The translations under genes were made by a program, and so were the position numbers. Of a stretch of 63,119 nucleotides of DNA, positions 18,270 to 26,848 are shown piece by piece; positions within the stretch are counted from its first letter, which is position 1; each line of letters begins with the position of its first letter. The notes beneath the pieces are model-generated. The model did not search any database. It worked only from the letters and a program-made list of their open reading frames with translations, and had not been told where the DNA came from. The DNA comes from an uncultured Aquincola sp. (GTDB taxonomy: Bacteria; Pseudomonadota; Gammaproteobacteria; Burkholderiales; Burkholderiaceae): assembly GCA_937883885.1 (NCBI GenBank), contig CAKZXL010000815.1:1-63119 (forward strand), written 5' to 3'.

Positions 18270-18283
18270 ATTAGAGACCTAAT
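18270..18283. promoter_or_regulatory. palindromic operator ATTAG-AGAC-CTAAT
   Basis: Perfect 5-bp arms around a four-base centre, 75 bp before the citrate-synthase-like gene, with a further TTAGACC half-site just downstream. The surrounding 376 bp between the MarR gene and this gene hold no other feature. It matches the TTAG-NNNN-CTAA pattern seen elsewhere on the element. Confidence 0.55.
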
Positions 18284-18357
18284 GATTAGACCTACGGAGA
18301 CATAGCGCGGTTTCGGGATTTACGTGCCGTCGAACGCTGGAATCGCGCGGAGCCCAC

Positions 18358-19641
18358 ATGAGCACATGCCCCGATCCCACGTCGTGCCGGCAGCCGGATT
18401 TCCTGGATGCGAAAGCCAGTCTTGCCCTTCTGGGCGTCCGCCCGCAGACGCTCTACGCCTATGTGAGCAGGGGGGCCATCCGCAGCGTGCCCCAGCCCGG
18501 AACGAAGGCGCACCTGTACAGCCGCTCGGACATCGAACGGGTCATGGCGCGCGCGGCCGCCCGTGCAGGCCATGCCGCGGCGGCAGCCGGTGCGATGGAC
18601 CATGGGCCGCCCATCGTCAGCAGCGGTATCACGGAAATCACCGAGGCGGGTCCAGCCTACCGGGGCTACTTGGCCTGCGACCTCGCGCGGCAAGGCGTTC
18701 CGTTCGAGCGGGTCTGCGAATTGCTCTGGGGCGCTCCTCTCGATGTCGCGAGGGCCGGCGCCTGGAGAATCCCTCCGCGCGACCAGGCACTGGCCCGCGA
18801 GGCCGGTTTGCGGATACTGCACGGTACCGATCCTCACCGCGTGTACGGATCGCTCGCGATGCTGGCTCTCCAGTTGGAGCGCAGCCGCAGGATGTCGGGC
18901 GGTGGGGGTCTGGACGCGGGCGTCGTGCAAGAGGCGCGCTTGCTGATCTGTGCCGTGGCGCAAGCGCTGGGATGCGTCGGCCCGGCCCGCGCGCTGACGC
19001 TGCCGGAGCGCTCCGAATCGATCGCTTCGACGCTGATCCGGTCCTTCGGATGCGAAACCACGCCAGCGCGGATCCGCGCGGTGAACGCGCTGCTCGTGCT
19101 CCTCGCGGACCACGAACTGCCGCCGGGCACCCTGGCCGTCCGGGCGGCTGCCTCGGGAGGCGCGAACCTTTTCGACTGCATTGCCGTGGGCATCTGCGCA
19201 AGCGCCGGGACCGAGATCGCCGGGCACTATGCGGTCGTGGACCGGTTCCTCACCGCAAGGCCGTCCGCGACGGCGCTGCGCGACAAGGCCCTGCGCCTGC
19301 ACCAGCGGGCGCAGCGGATCCCCGGCTTCACGCATCCGCTCTACCTGGGCGGCGACCCGCGCGCGAAGCACCTGCTCGCCATCGCCACCGAACTGGCTGA
19401 CGACTCCTTCAACATGCGACAGGTCGCCGACTTCGTCGGTTGGGCGAAGGAGAATCTCGCGGACCATCCAAGGCATGAGTTCGCCGTCGTCTGCCTGGTG
19501 CGGGCGCTCCGGCTTCCCGTCTGGTCGGCAGCGGTCTTCTTCCTGGTGGCGCGCATGGCCGGCTGGGCTGCGCATGTGCAGGAGCAGCGCGGCGTGACCG
19601 GCCTCTGGCGGCCGCGCGCCCGTTACGTCCCCCGCCCATGA
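18358..19641 (+). CDS. HTH domain fused to citrate-synthase-like domain (copy 1)
   Basis: 427 residues. Residues about 15-65 form a MerR/excisionase-like DNA-binding domain (SLALLGVRPQTLYAYVSRG, then a KAHLYSRSDIERV wing). The rest aligns with citrate synthase. Of the three catalytic residues, the second His is kept (GFTHPLYLGGDPRA). The first His region reads GTEIAGH instead of GPxHGG, and the Asp region reads RHEF instead of NVDF, so Asp becomes Glu. Catalysis is doubtful. I infer a transcription factor using the citrate-synthase fold as an acyl-CoA or carboxylate sensor. ATG at 18358 follows a GGAG site. A paralogue is at 55332. Confidence 0.78.
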   Translation: MSTCPDPTSCRQPDFLDAKASLALLGVRPQTLYAYVSRGAIRSVPQPGTKAHLYSRSDIERVMARAAARAGHAAAAAGAMDHGPPIVSSGITEITEAGPAYRGYLACDLARQGVPFERVCELLWGAPLDVARAGAWRIPPRDQALAREAGLRILHGTDPHRVYGSLAMLALQLERSRRMSGGGGLDAGVVQEARLLICAVAQALGCVGPARALTLPERSESIASTLIRSFGCETTPARIRAVNALLVLLADHELPPGTLAVRAAASGGANLFDCIAVGICASAGTEIAGHYAVVDRFLTARPSATALRDKALRLHQRAQRIPGFTHPLYLGGDPRAKHLLAIATELADDSFNMRQVADFVGWAKENLADHPRHEFAVVCLVRALRLPVWSAAVFFLVARMAGWAAHVQEQRGVTGLWRPRARYVPRP

Positions 19642-19803
19642 GCGTGGCAGGGCCCGTGCGCGTCGCTAGCGCCGCCCTGTGTCGCTCGGAGCCGAGAGGC
19701 GATCCTCTGGAGGAGCGGACTGGACGCCGGGCATTGCGGGCCCGCGGCAACCGGCCTGCCGCTGCGAACTCGTGCGTCTCCCTCTTTGCGAGGGGCAGCC
19801 CCG

Positions 19804-19968
19804 ATGACGGCGATGGCCACTCCGCATTTGCGCTGCCGCCTGCTAAGCGGTGCGTCCGCGCGGTGGTGGTTGGAAGAGGGCATGGTGCGGGTGGAAGACC
19901 TGCCGCGCGTCACCGACCTGGCCTACTCCAACAGCCTGCGCCGCTGGATCACGGCGGAGTTGGCCTGA
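19804..19968 (+). CDS. short hypothetical ORF
   Basis: A possible 54-residue product in an otherwise gene-free 343-bp stretch (19642-19984). Codon third positions look as GC-rich as neighbouring genes, and the segment WWLEEGMVRVEDLPRVTDLA is protein-like. No family was recognised. It could equally be the surviving end of a deleted gene. Confidence 0.25.
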   Translation: MTAMATPHLRCRLLSGASARWWLEEGMVRVEDLPRVTDLAYSNSLRRWITAELA

Positions 19969-19984
19969 GCACTGCCCGGAGGTA

Positions 19985-21034
19985 CTAGGACGCCGAGGCG
20001 CTGAATTTGCCGGTCTGCAGCCAGGCGGCAATACCGGCTGCCAACTGGTCGCTGTTGCTCTCCATCATCATCATGTGGCCGTTGCCCTGGATGCCCCGGT
20101 CGCCCAGCGGAATGAATTCCGCGCGCGCCCCGATGTCGTTCAGCCAGTCGACGATGGGCTTGTCGATGGCGGCCGTGTGGTCCGCGTCGTTGGTGCCCAT
20201 GATCAGGGCCACGCGCTTGCCCTTGTAGCCCGAGGGGTCGGTCACACGGGGCGCGCTGTTCTCATAGTTCACCCGCTCTAGCAGCAGGCGGGGCGGAATG
20301 ACGGTCAGGCTGGCCAGGTAGCTGTCCAGGTGCTCGCGCGGGAAGCGCGTGCTGCTGCCGACCAGCTTCTTCGTGGCCCAGCCCGGTTCGGCAACGAAGG
20401 GCAGCTTGCGGCTGAGCTTGAGCACCGGAGCGCCGGGTGCCAAGCGGACTTCCACGTCGTCCGACGTGCTGGACAGGAACTCGGTCGGCGCGCTGACGTT
20501 GGCCGGCCCGCCAGGTGCGATTGCCACCAGGGAGACGATGCGGTCGCCGAAGAGTTCGAGCAGCTTCCAGCCGAAGGGGCCCGACATCGAATGCGTCATG
20601 ACGATCGCCGGGCGGTCCAGCGTGGCCAGCACCTTGCCAAGGCCCTTCACGACCGTCTCGCCCGACAGGTCGTCGTAGGGGATGTAGCCGCTGCGACCGG
20701 TGCCTGCCCAGTCAGGGACCACCACCTGGTAGCCCTGGGCTGCGAAGAAGGGCGCCCAGCCCGGGCGGCCATCGGCGGTCGCCATGTAGCAGGAGCCGGT
20801 GTGCGCCCCGCCGTGGATCAGCACCATGGGCGGCTTGCGGGTCTTCGCGACCGGCTCCAGAACCTCGTAGTAGGTCGAAGGACCGGCCACAAAGCCGCTG
20901 CGCACCCGCACGGCGGCGTGGGGGGGCGTGCTGGCGCCGGAGGCGCCGGTGCTGGTGGCCGCGGCTAGGACGGCACCCATGCCAGCACTGGTGCGGAAGA
21001 ACCTCCGGCGGGAGGCGGGGGGCGTGTTGTGCAT
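19985..21034 (-). CDS. exported alpha/beta hydrolase with Tat signal
   Basis: 349 residues. It starts with a twin-arginine signal (SRRRFFRTSAGMGAV) ending near residue 36, so a folded periplasmic enzyme is likely. The oxyanion region is LIHGGAHTGSCY. The probable nucleophile elbow is THSMSGPFG, which departs from the usual G-x-S-x-G. A late His is in GNGHMM. Length and style recall esterase 713-like hydrolases. Its place on a phthalate element suggests ester cleavage outside the cytoplasm, but this is inference. ATG at 21034 follows AGGAG. Confidence 0.75.
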   Translation of the reverse strand: MHNTPPASRRRFFRTSAGMGAVLAAATSTGASGASTPPHAAVRVRSGFVAGPSTYYEVLEPVAKTRKPPMVLIHGGAHTGSCYMATADGRPGWAPFFAAQGYQVVVPDWAGTGRSGYIPYDDLSGETVVKGLGKVLATLDRPAIVMTHSMSGPFGWKLLELFGDRIVSLVAIAPGGPANVSAPTEFLSSTSDDVEVRLAPGAPVLKLSRKLPFVAEPGWATKKLVGSSTRFPREHLDSYLASLTVIPPRLLLERVNYENSAPRVTDPSGYKGKRVALIMGTNDADHTAAIDKPIVDWLNDIGARAEFIPLGDRGIQGNGHMMMMESNSDQLAAGIAAWLQTGKFSASAS

Positions 21035-21141
21035 CTTGTCTCCTGGTTCTCTGTGGCATTGGCATCGACTCTGGCAGTGCAGGACGGTCGCCGGAGCGTC
21101 TGGCGAGGACGGCCCAGCGCGGCCAGGCCATGCCGACCATT

Positions 21142-21161
21142 ATTGTTAATCGACTAACAAT
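21142..21161. promoter_or_regulatory. 20-bp palindrome upstream of the exported hydrolase
   Basis: Perfect seven-base arms ATTGTTA and TAACAAT flank six bases. It contains GTTAATCGACTAAC (21145-21158), a variant of the recurring operator-like motif. It lies about 110 bp before the hydrolase start on the minus strand. Confidence 0.55.
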
Positions 21162-21609
21162 ATGAAAGCTGGGGCGAACCCTGTTGTGCGCTGTCCAGCC
21201 GCCGCGACAGCACCTGCACCTCCTCACTGAACGTGGGCGGAGCGACGCCCTGGCCCCAGACCTCGAGGAGCTGTGTTGCGTCGTCATGCCGCAGATGTCG
21301 ATGGGCTCGAGGAGCGACCTGGCCGGCTACTCGCAGGAGAGATTTCCCGAGGCGATATGCGAGTTGCGCTTGGGGGCAGGCCGTACGGTGGATGGGCGCG
21401 GCGGAACCAGCGTTCCGCATGGCGCGGGCCCCTTTAGCATTCCGGCGGGCCGGGCGCTGGACAGGGTGGTCGCTCGACAGGCGAAGGAAGACCTGTGTTC
21501 ATACGGATCGTGGCTGGAGAGCGCGTCGCATCTTGCCCGGTACACGAAAGCGCGCAATCCACGATGCCGACGACGAGCCTCTTGGCAACCTATCGAGCAA
21601 CCATGGTCT
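21162..21609. other. non-coding stretch between hydrolase promoter and aldehyde dehydrogenase
   Basis: About 450 bp with no convincing gene on either strand. Open frames crossing it are shadows of the GC-rich dehydrogenase operon. No repeat or RNA gene was noticed. Confidence 0.4.
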
Positions 21610-23112
21610 CTAGCCGATCTTCACGTTGACGTTCTTGAGCTGCGTGAACTCCAGCAGTTCCTCCTTGGACTCCTCCCTGCCGACGCCGGACTGCTTGTAG
21701 CCGCCGAACGGCGCGCCAGGGATGTGCACCGAACACTCGTTGACCCACACGTAGCCCGACTGGATCCGCTTGGCGGCGCGCAGGCCGGTGTTCAGGCTCG
21801 TGGTCCACACCGAGGCCGTCAGTCCGAGCTCCGTGCCATTGACCTCGACCAGCATCCGGTCCTCGTCGTCCCAGGAAAACACCGAGAGCACGGGGCCGAA
21901 GATCTCCTCGCGCGCGATCCGCATGTCGGGCCGCACGCCCGTGAAGATGGTCGGCTCGATGAACAGGCCGTCCTTCAGCTGCGCATCGCGCGCCGCGTGG
22001 CCGCCGGTCAGGAGCACGGCGCCCTCGTCGATGCCGGCCTGGATGTAGTGCAGCGCGCGGTCGTACTGGGCGCGGCTCGCCAGTGCGCCCATCGTCGTGT
22101 CCAGGTGGGTCGCGATGCCGGGCCGGTGTTTGCGCGCCAGTTCCTCGGCCATGCGCTGCATGAATTCATCGTGCAGGGAGCGGTGCACGTACAGGCGGCT
22201 CGTGGAGCCGCACGACTGCCCGCACCACGTGAAGTTCATGCCGCGCACGGCCCCCTCCACCGCGCTGCGCAGGTCCGCGTCGGGATAGATGACCATCGCG
22301 TTCTTGCCGCCCAGCTCCAGCAAGGTGCGCTTCATCGTGTCCGCGGCGGACCGCAGCACGGCCTTGCCGGCGCCGACGCTTCCGATAAGCGCGACGGCGG
22401 CCACATCCGGGTGCGCGGACAGCGCGGCACCCGTCTCGCGTCCGCCAGCGATGCAGTTCAGCACCCCCGGGGGGAACAGGCCGTCCAGGATCTCCATCAG
22501 CCGGATGGTCGACAGCGGCGCCTGTTCCGGCGGCTTGAGGATGACCGTGTTGCCCGCCGCGAGCGGCGCGGCGATCTTGCCTGCCGCGAACATGAACGGG
22601 TGGTTGAACGGGAAGATCCGTGCGACGGGGCCGAGCGGCTCCCTGAGCGTGTAGTTCAGCGCGCCGTTCGCGGTCGGGATGGTCTCGCCCTTGATCTCGA
22701 GCACCAGCCCCGCGAAATAGTCCAGCTGGGTGGCCGCGATCTCCGCGTCCATCTGCATGGCGCGCACGGGATTGCCGCAGTTGGCGGCGTCCAGCAGCGC
22801 CAGTTCCCGCGAATGCAGCCGCACGCGGCGCGCGGCCTCCCGCAGCAGCGCCGCGCGCTGCAGGGGCGGGGTCTCGGCCCAGGCCGGGAAGGCGGCCTTC
22901 GCCGAGGCGACCGCGGCGTCGACCTCCGCCGAACCCGCCGAGGTCACGTCGGCCAGACGCTCGCCCGTGGACGGGTTGAAGGTCGCGATCGCCTGGTCCG
23001 CTCCTTCATGCCAGCGGCCGTCCCAGAACAGCCCGCTCGACCGGGGCAGGACTCGCTGGACGTAGGGGCTCAGGTCGCCGCTGTCCGGCAGGACGATGGG
23101 GGCCGCTGTCAT
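21610..23112 (-). CDS. aldehyde dehydrogenase of the mandelate-like branch
   Basis: 500 residues. ALDH landmarks are FPFNHPF (cofactor region), LIGSVGAGKAV, the base Glu in LELGGKNAM, the catalytic Cys in CGQSCGSTS and FGGYKQSGVGRE near the C-terminus. The CGQSCGSTS context is of the betaine-aldehyde/benzaldehyde type. Its start overlaps the stop of the ThDP decarboxylase by four bases, so it probably oxidises the aldehyde that enzyme releases (benzaldehyde-like to benzoate-like). Confidence 0.87.
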   Translation of the reverse strand: MTAAPIVLPDSGDLSPYVQRVLPRSSGLFWDGRWHEGADQAIATFNPSTGERLADVTSAGSAEVDAAVASAKAAFPAWAETPPLQRAALLREAARRVRLHSRELALLDAANCGNPVRAMQMDAEIAATQLDYFAGLVLEIKGETIPTANGALNYTLREPLGPVARIFPFNHPFMFAAGKIAAPLAAGNTVILKPPEQAPLSTIRLMEILDGLFPPGVLNCIAGGRETGAALSAHPDVAAVALIGSVGAGKAVLRSAADTMKRTLLELGGKNAMVIYPDADLRSAVEGAVRGMNFTWCGQSCGSTSRLYVHRSLHDEFMQRMAEELARKHRPGIATHLDTTMGALASRAQYDRALHYIQAGIDEGAVLLTGGHAARDAQLKDGLFIEPTIFTGVRPDMRIAREEIFGPVLSVFSWDDEDRMLVEVNGTELGLTASVWTTSLNTGLRAAKRIQSGYVWVNECSVHIPGAPFGGYKQSGVGREESKEELLEFTQLKNVNVKIG

Positions 23113-24917
23113 GGCTGGCCTCCTTCCTGGTCCTCATGGGAGCGGGTCATGCCGGAGGCCATCGCGGCGCTGTAGCCCGGCGTGACGTGCACGTCGACGA
23201 CGACGGTCGCTCCATCGCGCACCGCAGCGACGGCGCGGGCCAGGACCTCGTCGAGCTCCGACGGGCTGTCCGTCGGTCCGAGGCCCTGCAGCCCGAGCCC
23301 GCGCGCGAGCGCGGCCAGATCGGGGTCCGGATCTCCGATGCGCTGCCCGATCCACCGGTTCTGCACCGGGCGGTCGCGATCGCGGGCCACCCGCTCCTGG
23401 TGCAGCTCGTCGTTGAAGAACGACCGGTTGTTGCAGACGATGGTAAGCAGGGGAACGCCAGCATTGGCGGCGGTCCACAGTGCTGTCATGCCCATCAGGT
23501 AGTCGCCGTCGCCGGTCATCAGCACGGGCAGTCGGTCGGTTCCACGCAGCGCCAGCGCGGCGCCGACGGCCATGCCCGGCCCGGAGCCGATGCCGGCGCC
23601 GCCGTCCATGCCCAGGTAGTCCAGCGGATCGCGGAAGTGGCCCATCTCGCCGCTCCAGCCCAGTGGCACACGGATCAGGGTGATGGGCTGCGTGCCCGCG
23701 GCCCGGCGCAGGGCGTCGGCGACCATCGCGATGCTGATCGTCCCGTCTTGCGGAACCGGGGGCATGGCCATCGGGCTCTTCGGGGCCTGGAGGGCCGAAG
23801 GGCGCTCGGTGCAGGCAGCGCAGAGAAGGGGCACGGCGACGTCCGGCTCCACCGGCATGAACACGTCCACCGGCGGCAGGCCCTGGTGGTCCATGCTCCA
23901 GCCCCGGTGGCTGTAGTGGTCGAGCGAGACCTGGATCACCTTGGCGCCGACGCTCTCGTTGCGCCACGCCTGCTGCAGCGTGCCGTTCAGGTCGTACCAG
24001 TCCAGGCTCAGCACGACGTCGGCGGCGCGCAGCGTGGCGGCCGCGTCCGGGGTCAGGAAGACGCCCGGCACGGCCGCGTGCAGCGGATGGTCGGTGGGGA
24101 ACGATGCGCCGGCGCGCAGGTCCGTAAGGACCTGCGCATTCAGCTTCTCGGCCAGCTCGATGCGCTGGCGCCAGCCCTCGCTAGACCTGGAGACCCGCCC
24201 CATCAGAATGACCGGGCGGGCCGCGGAGGACAGCAGCGCTGCGGCTCTGGCCAGCTCATCGCTGCCCGGCACGGCGGGGGAGGGAACCTGGTAGCGGCTG
24301 ACGTCCGGCAGCGCCGGGATCGCATCGATGCGCGTCTCCTGCAGCGAGACATCGAAGCACACGTAGGTGGGGCCGGCGGGTGCGGTCAGCGCGATCTGCT
24401 TGGCCCGCAGCAGCGCCTCGTACGACGCGGCGACGGAAGCCGGCTGCGCGTCCCACTTGCTGAAGTCGCGCACCAGCGCGCCCTGGTCCTGCGCGGTGTG
24501 CATCCAGTCGATCCAGGGGCGCCGCTTGGCCGCATCGACCGGGCCCGTCGCGCCCAGGACCAACACGGGCACGCGGTCCACCCAGGCGTTGAAGATCGCC
24601 ATGGACGCGTGCATCAGGCCCACGTTGCTGTGAACGATCGCCGCCAGCGGCTTTCCGGCGACCTTCGCGTAGCCATGGGCGATCGCGACGGCATGCTCCT
24701 CATGGAGCACGACCAGCATCTGCGGGTCGATGTTGCCGAGGTGGTTCACCAGGCTGTCGTGCAGACCGCGGAAGCTCGACCCGGGGTTCAGGAGGACATA
24801 GGGGATGTCGAGCGCGCGGATCATCTCCGCGATGGCGTCGCTGGCCCACAGGCTGCCGGCGCCGGCGCCCGCTGCGGGAATGTCGCGGCGCAAAGGAATG
24901 GCTTGCTTCGAATTCAA
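23109..24917 (-). CDS. ThDP-dependent decarboxylase, benzoylformate-decarboxylase-like
   Basis: 602 residues, longer than benzoylformate decarboxylase (about 530) and nearer to acetolactate-synthase-like enzymes. The cofactor-activating Glu is in LHEEHAVAIAHGYA, and AIVHSNVG keeps the His that benzoylformate decarboxylase uses. The ThDP/Mg motif GDGDYLMG...NN spans about residues 475-505. It would decarboxylate an aromatic 2-oxoacid to an aldehyde. It sits between a Bug gene (12-bp gap) and the aldehyde dehydrogenase (overlap), giving a three-gene operon. Another 2-oxoacid substrate is possible. Confidence 0.78.
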   Translation of the reverse strand: MNSKQAIPLRRDIPAAGAGAGSLWASDAIAEMIRALDIPYVLLNPGSSFRGLHDSLVNHLGNIDPQMLVVLHEEHAVAIAHGYAKVAGKPLAAIVHSNVGLMHASMAIFNAWVDRVPVLVLGATGPVDAAKRRPWIDWMHTAQDQGALVRDFSKWDAQPASVAASYEALLRAKQIALTAPAGPTYVCFDVSLQETRIDAIPALPDVSRYQVPSPAVPGSDELARAAALLSSAARPVILMGRVSRSSEGWRQRIELAEKLNAQVLTDLRAGASFPTDHPLHAAVPGVFLTPDAAATLRAADVVLSLDWYDLNGTLQQAWRNESVGAKVIQVSLDHYSHRGWSMDHQGLPPVDVFMPVEPDVAVPLLCAACTERPSALQAPKSPMAMPPVPQDGTISIAMVADALRRAAGTQPITLIRVPLGWSGEMGHFRDPLDYLGMDGGAGIGSGPGMAVGAALALRGTDRLPVLMTGDGDYLMGMTALWTAANAGVPLLTIVCNNRSFFNDELHQERVARDRDRPVQNRWIGQRIGDPDPDLAALARGLGLQGLGPTDSPSELDEVLARAVAAVRDGATVVVDVHVTPGYSAAMASGMTRSHEDQEGGQP

Positions 24918-24929
24918 TGGGTGCTCCGC

Positions 24930-25922
24930 TCAATCGGCCTTGATGCCCGCGCTCTTGATGACGCTCGCCCACCGCGCGGTGTCCTTCTCGACGAGCTTGG
25001 TCATCTCCTGCGGCGTGCTCGGCCGCGTCTCGATACCCTGCTCGGCGAGCTTCTCCTTCACCTCGGGCTCGTTCAGGATCTTGGTGACATCGGCGTTGAT
25101 CCGCTTGATGACCGCCGCAGGGGTCCCCGCGGGGGCCGCCAGGCCGAGCCAGATCTCGCTGTCGTACTGGGGCAGGCCGGCCTCGGCCATGGTCGGGACA
25201 TCGGCCAGCAGGCTGGCGCGCCGGGTGCCACCCACGGCGAGCGCGCGCAGCTTCCCGGTGCGGATGTGCGGCAGCAGCGAGTTGATGGCACCGAACTGCA
25301 GATCGACCTGCCCGGCCAGCATGTCGGTGATGGCCGGCGCCGCGCCCTTGTAGGGGACGTGGGTGATGTCGGTGCCCGTCATCGCCTTGAAGAGCTCCGC
25401 GGACAGATGCTGCGGGCTGCCGGAGCCCGACGAGGCATAAGTGAGCTTGCCCGGAGTGGCCTTCGCGAGCGCCACGAGTTCCTTCACGGTCGTGGCCTTC
25501 ACGTTCGAGTTCGCTACCAGCACGACCGGCACCGCGCCGAGTTGCGTGACCTGGGCGAAATCGCGCGCGACGGCGTACGGCGTCTTCGGCAACAGCACCG
25601 GATTGATGGACATGGTGTTGTTGTTGGTGATCAGCAGCTTGTAGCCGTCCGCAGGGGCCTTGGCCACGTGGTCGGTCCCGATGCTTCCGGCCGCGCCTGC
25701 CTTGTTGTCCACGATGACCGGCTGGTTCCAGATCTGGCTGAGCCGCTGGCCGATCACGCGGGCGATGACGTCGTTGCTCCCGCCGGGAGTGAAGGGCACG
25801 ATGAGGGTGACCGGCTTGGTGGGATAGTTCTCTTGTGCGATGGCCGAGTGGCCGAAGCCTGCGGCGATCATGGCGGCGGCCGCGAGCAGCGAGCGCCGAG
25901 TGGGGCTTGATGGATTCTTCAT
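24930..25922 (-). CDS. Bug-family periplasmic binding protein 3
   Basis: 330 residues. The signal peptide begins MKNPSSPTRRSLLAAAAM, with a twin-arginine-like RRSLL, and is cleaved near AIAQE. Landmarks are YPTKPVTLIVPFTPGGSND, VDNKAGAAGS, HVPYKGAAP and DVPTMAEAGLP. ATG at 25922 was preferred to one seven codons upstream because the signal peptide then has normal length. It is the first gene of the ThDP decarboxylase/aldehyde dehydrogenase operon. Confidence 0.88.
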   Translation of the reverse strand: MKNPSSPTRRSLLAAAAMIAAGFGHSAIAQENYPTKPVTLIVPFTPGGSNDVIARVIGQRLSQIWNQPVIVDNKAGAAGSIGTDHVAKAPADGYKLLITNNNTMSINPVLLPKTPYAVARDFAQVTQLGAVPVVLVANSNVKATTVKELVALAKATPGKLTYASSGSGSPQHLSAELFKAMTGTDITHVPYKGAAPAITDMLAGQVDLQFGAINSLLPHIRTGKLRALAVGGTRRASLLADVPTMAEAGLPQYDSEIWLGLAAPAGTPAAVIKRINADVTKILNEPEVKEKLAEQGIETRPSTPQEMTKLVEKDTARWASVIKSAGIKAD

Positions 25923-25978
25923 GGTGTCTCCGGTTGCAGGCAACTACACGTGCCCTAAGAAGATCCCGATCCTAGGAA

Positions 25979-26002
25979 CAAGGTTGATGTGCATCAAGCT
26001 TG
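25979..26002. promoter_or_regulatory. 24-bp near-perfect palindrome
   Basis: The core TTGATG-TG-CATCAA extends outward to CAAG and CTTG, with one mismatched pair. It lies 57-80 bp before the start of the Bug/decarboxylase/dehydrogenase operon (minus strand). The arms differ from the TTAG...CTAA motif, so a different regulator is implied. Confidence 0.5.
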
Positions 26003-26658
26003 AATGCGCGGTCAACCTATGAAGAAGCAACGCGGCGTGGCAGCCCGCGTGGCGAGCTAGGGTTCATCCCGAGGTTGATCGATGGTTCAACCGGCGCCGC
26101 CCGGTGGCCATCCTGTCCTCCAGGGTGCGCAGGGCTCTCGCGCCCGGAGGTGCGCTGTGCGCCCGCATGGCCAATGCGCTCGGCTTCCATCGTGCCTCGC
26201 GGGCATTGGTGAAGACGCCGCACTGTCCTGACAACCGGTCCGCATGTCCGTGTGCCGCTGCACGGTGACCACGGTCTCGCGCACCGGTGCAGCGGGCCGG
26301 CGATGGCCCGATAAGCAGCGCGTGGAACTTGGAAGAACGCCGCTGGCGGACGTGCCCGCGTGCCCGTGAACGGCGGGCAGAGGCCGGCGCGCGACTGGCT
26401 CGCTGGCCAGGCACCCCATCGGTTGTGAATCGACGTTGCACCGTCTTCGTTCGTCCATTGCTCCTTGCGGCGACAACGGGATTCGAACCCGACGGGATGC
26501 TGCGGAGTCCGGCGCGAGGCATTGATCATCCAATCAATCCGGGTTGGTTCCGATGCCGTGCGGGATGGTCTCTGCCAGTGTTTCGCGGCCACCAACGGGT
26601 CAGGCGTGAAAGCGTCGCACGCCCGCCACAGCCGGGCGTTCTGAATCCGGAAAATTTG
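26003..26658. other. non-coding stretch between two divergent operons
   Basis: About 650 bp with no recognisable gene. One segment (26476-26490) contains GGGATTCGAACCC, which looks like a tRNA T-arm on the minus strand. No complete tRNA could be folded around it. Confidence 0.4.
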
Positions 26659-26692
26659 ATTAGGCGACTATCAAAAAGATTAGGCGTCTATC
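26659..26692. promoter_or_regulatory. tandem operator-like sites before the porin gene
   Basis: ATTAGGCGACTATC (26659) and ATTAGGCGTCTATC (26679) are direct repeats about two helical turns apart. A possible -10 element TATACT lies at 26693-26698. The porin start is about 150 bp downstream. Two aligned sites suggest cooperative binding of a repressor. Confidence 0.5.
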
Positions 26693-26848
26693 TATACTGA
26701 ACGAGCCGGAGGAACCACGATGAACCCGCGAGTCATCGAACGATGTGGTCTTTGGCGGGCTGCGCGTGGAGCTTTCCCATGAGACGCCAGGCGCAATGTG
26801 AAGAAGAGGAATCGGGGCCAAGCCCCAAGTTCAACGAAGGAGACAACT

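Noticed and set aside
21184..23175. 663-codon open frame on the plus strand
   Set aside because: Antisense to the aldehyde dehydrogenase; no recognisable domain.
23136..25910. 924-codon open frame on the plus strand
   Set aside because: It lies antisense to the ThDP decarboxylase and Bug genes and has the repetitive composition of a shadow frame.
26470..26500. Possible tRNA on the minus strand (GGGTTCGAATCCC T-arm-like motif)
   Set aside because: The T-arm is convincing, but no matching acceptor stem, anticodon arm or CCA end could be built from the surrounding bases. At most it is a tRNA fragment.
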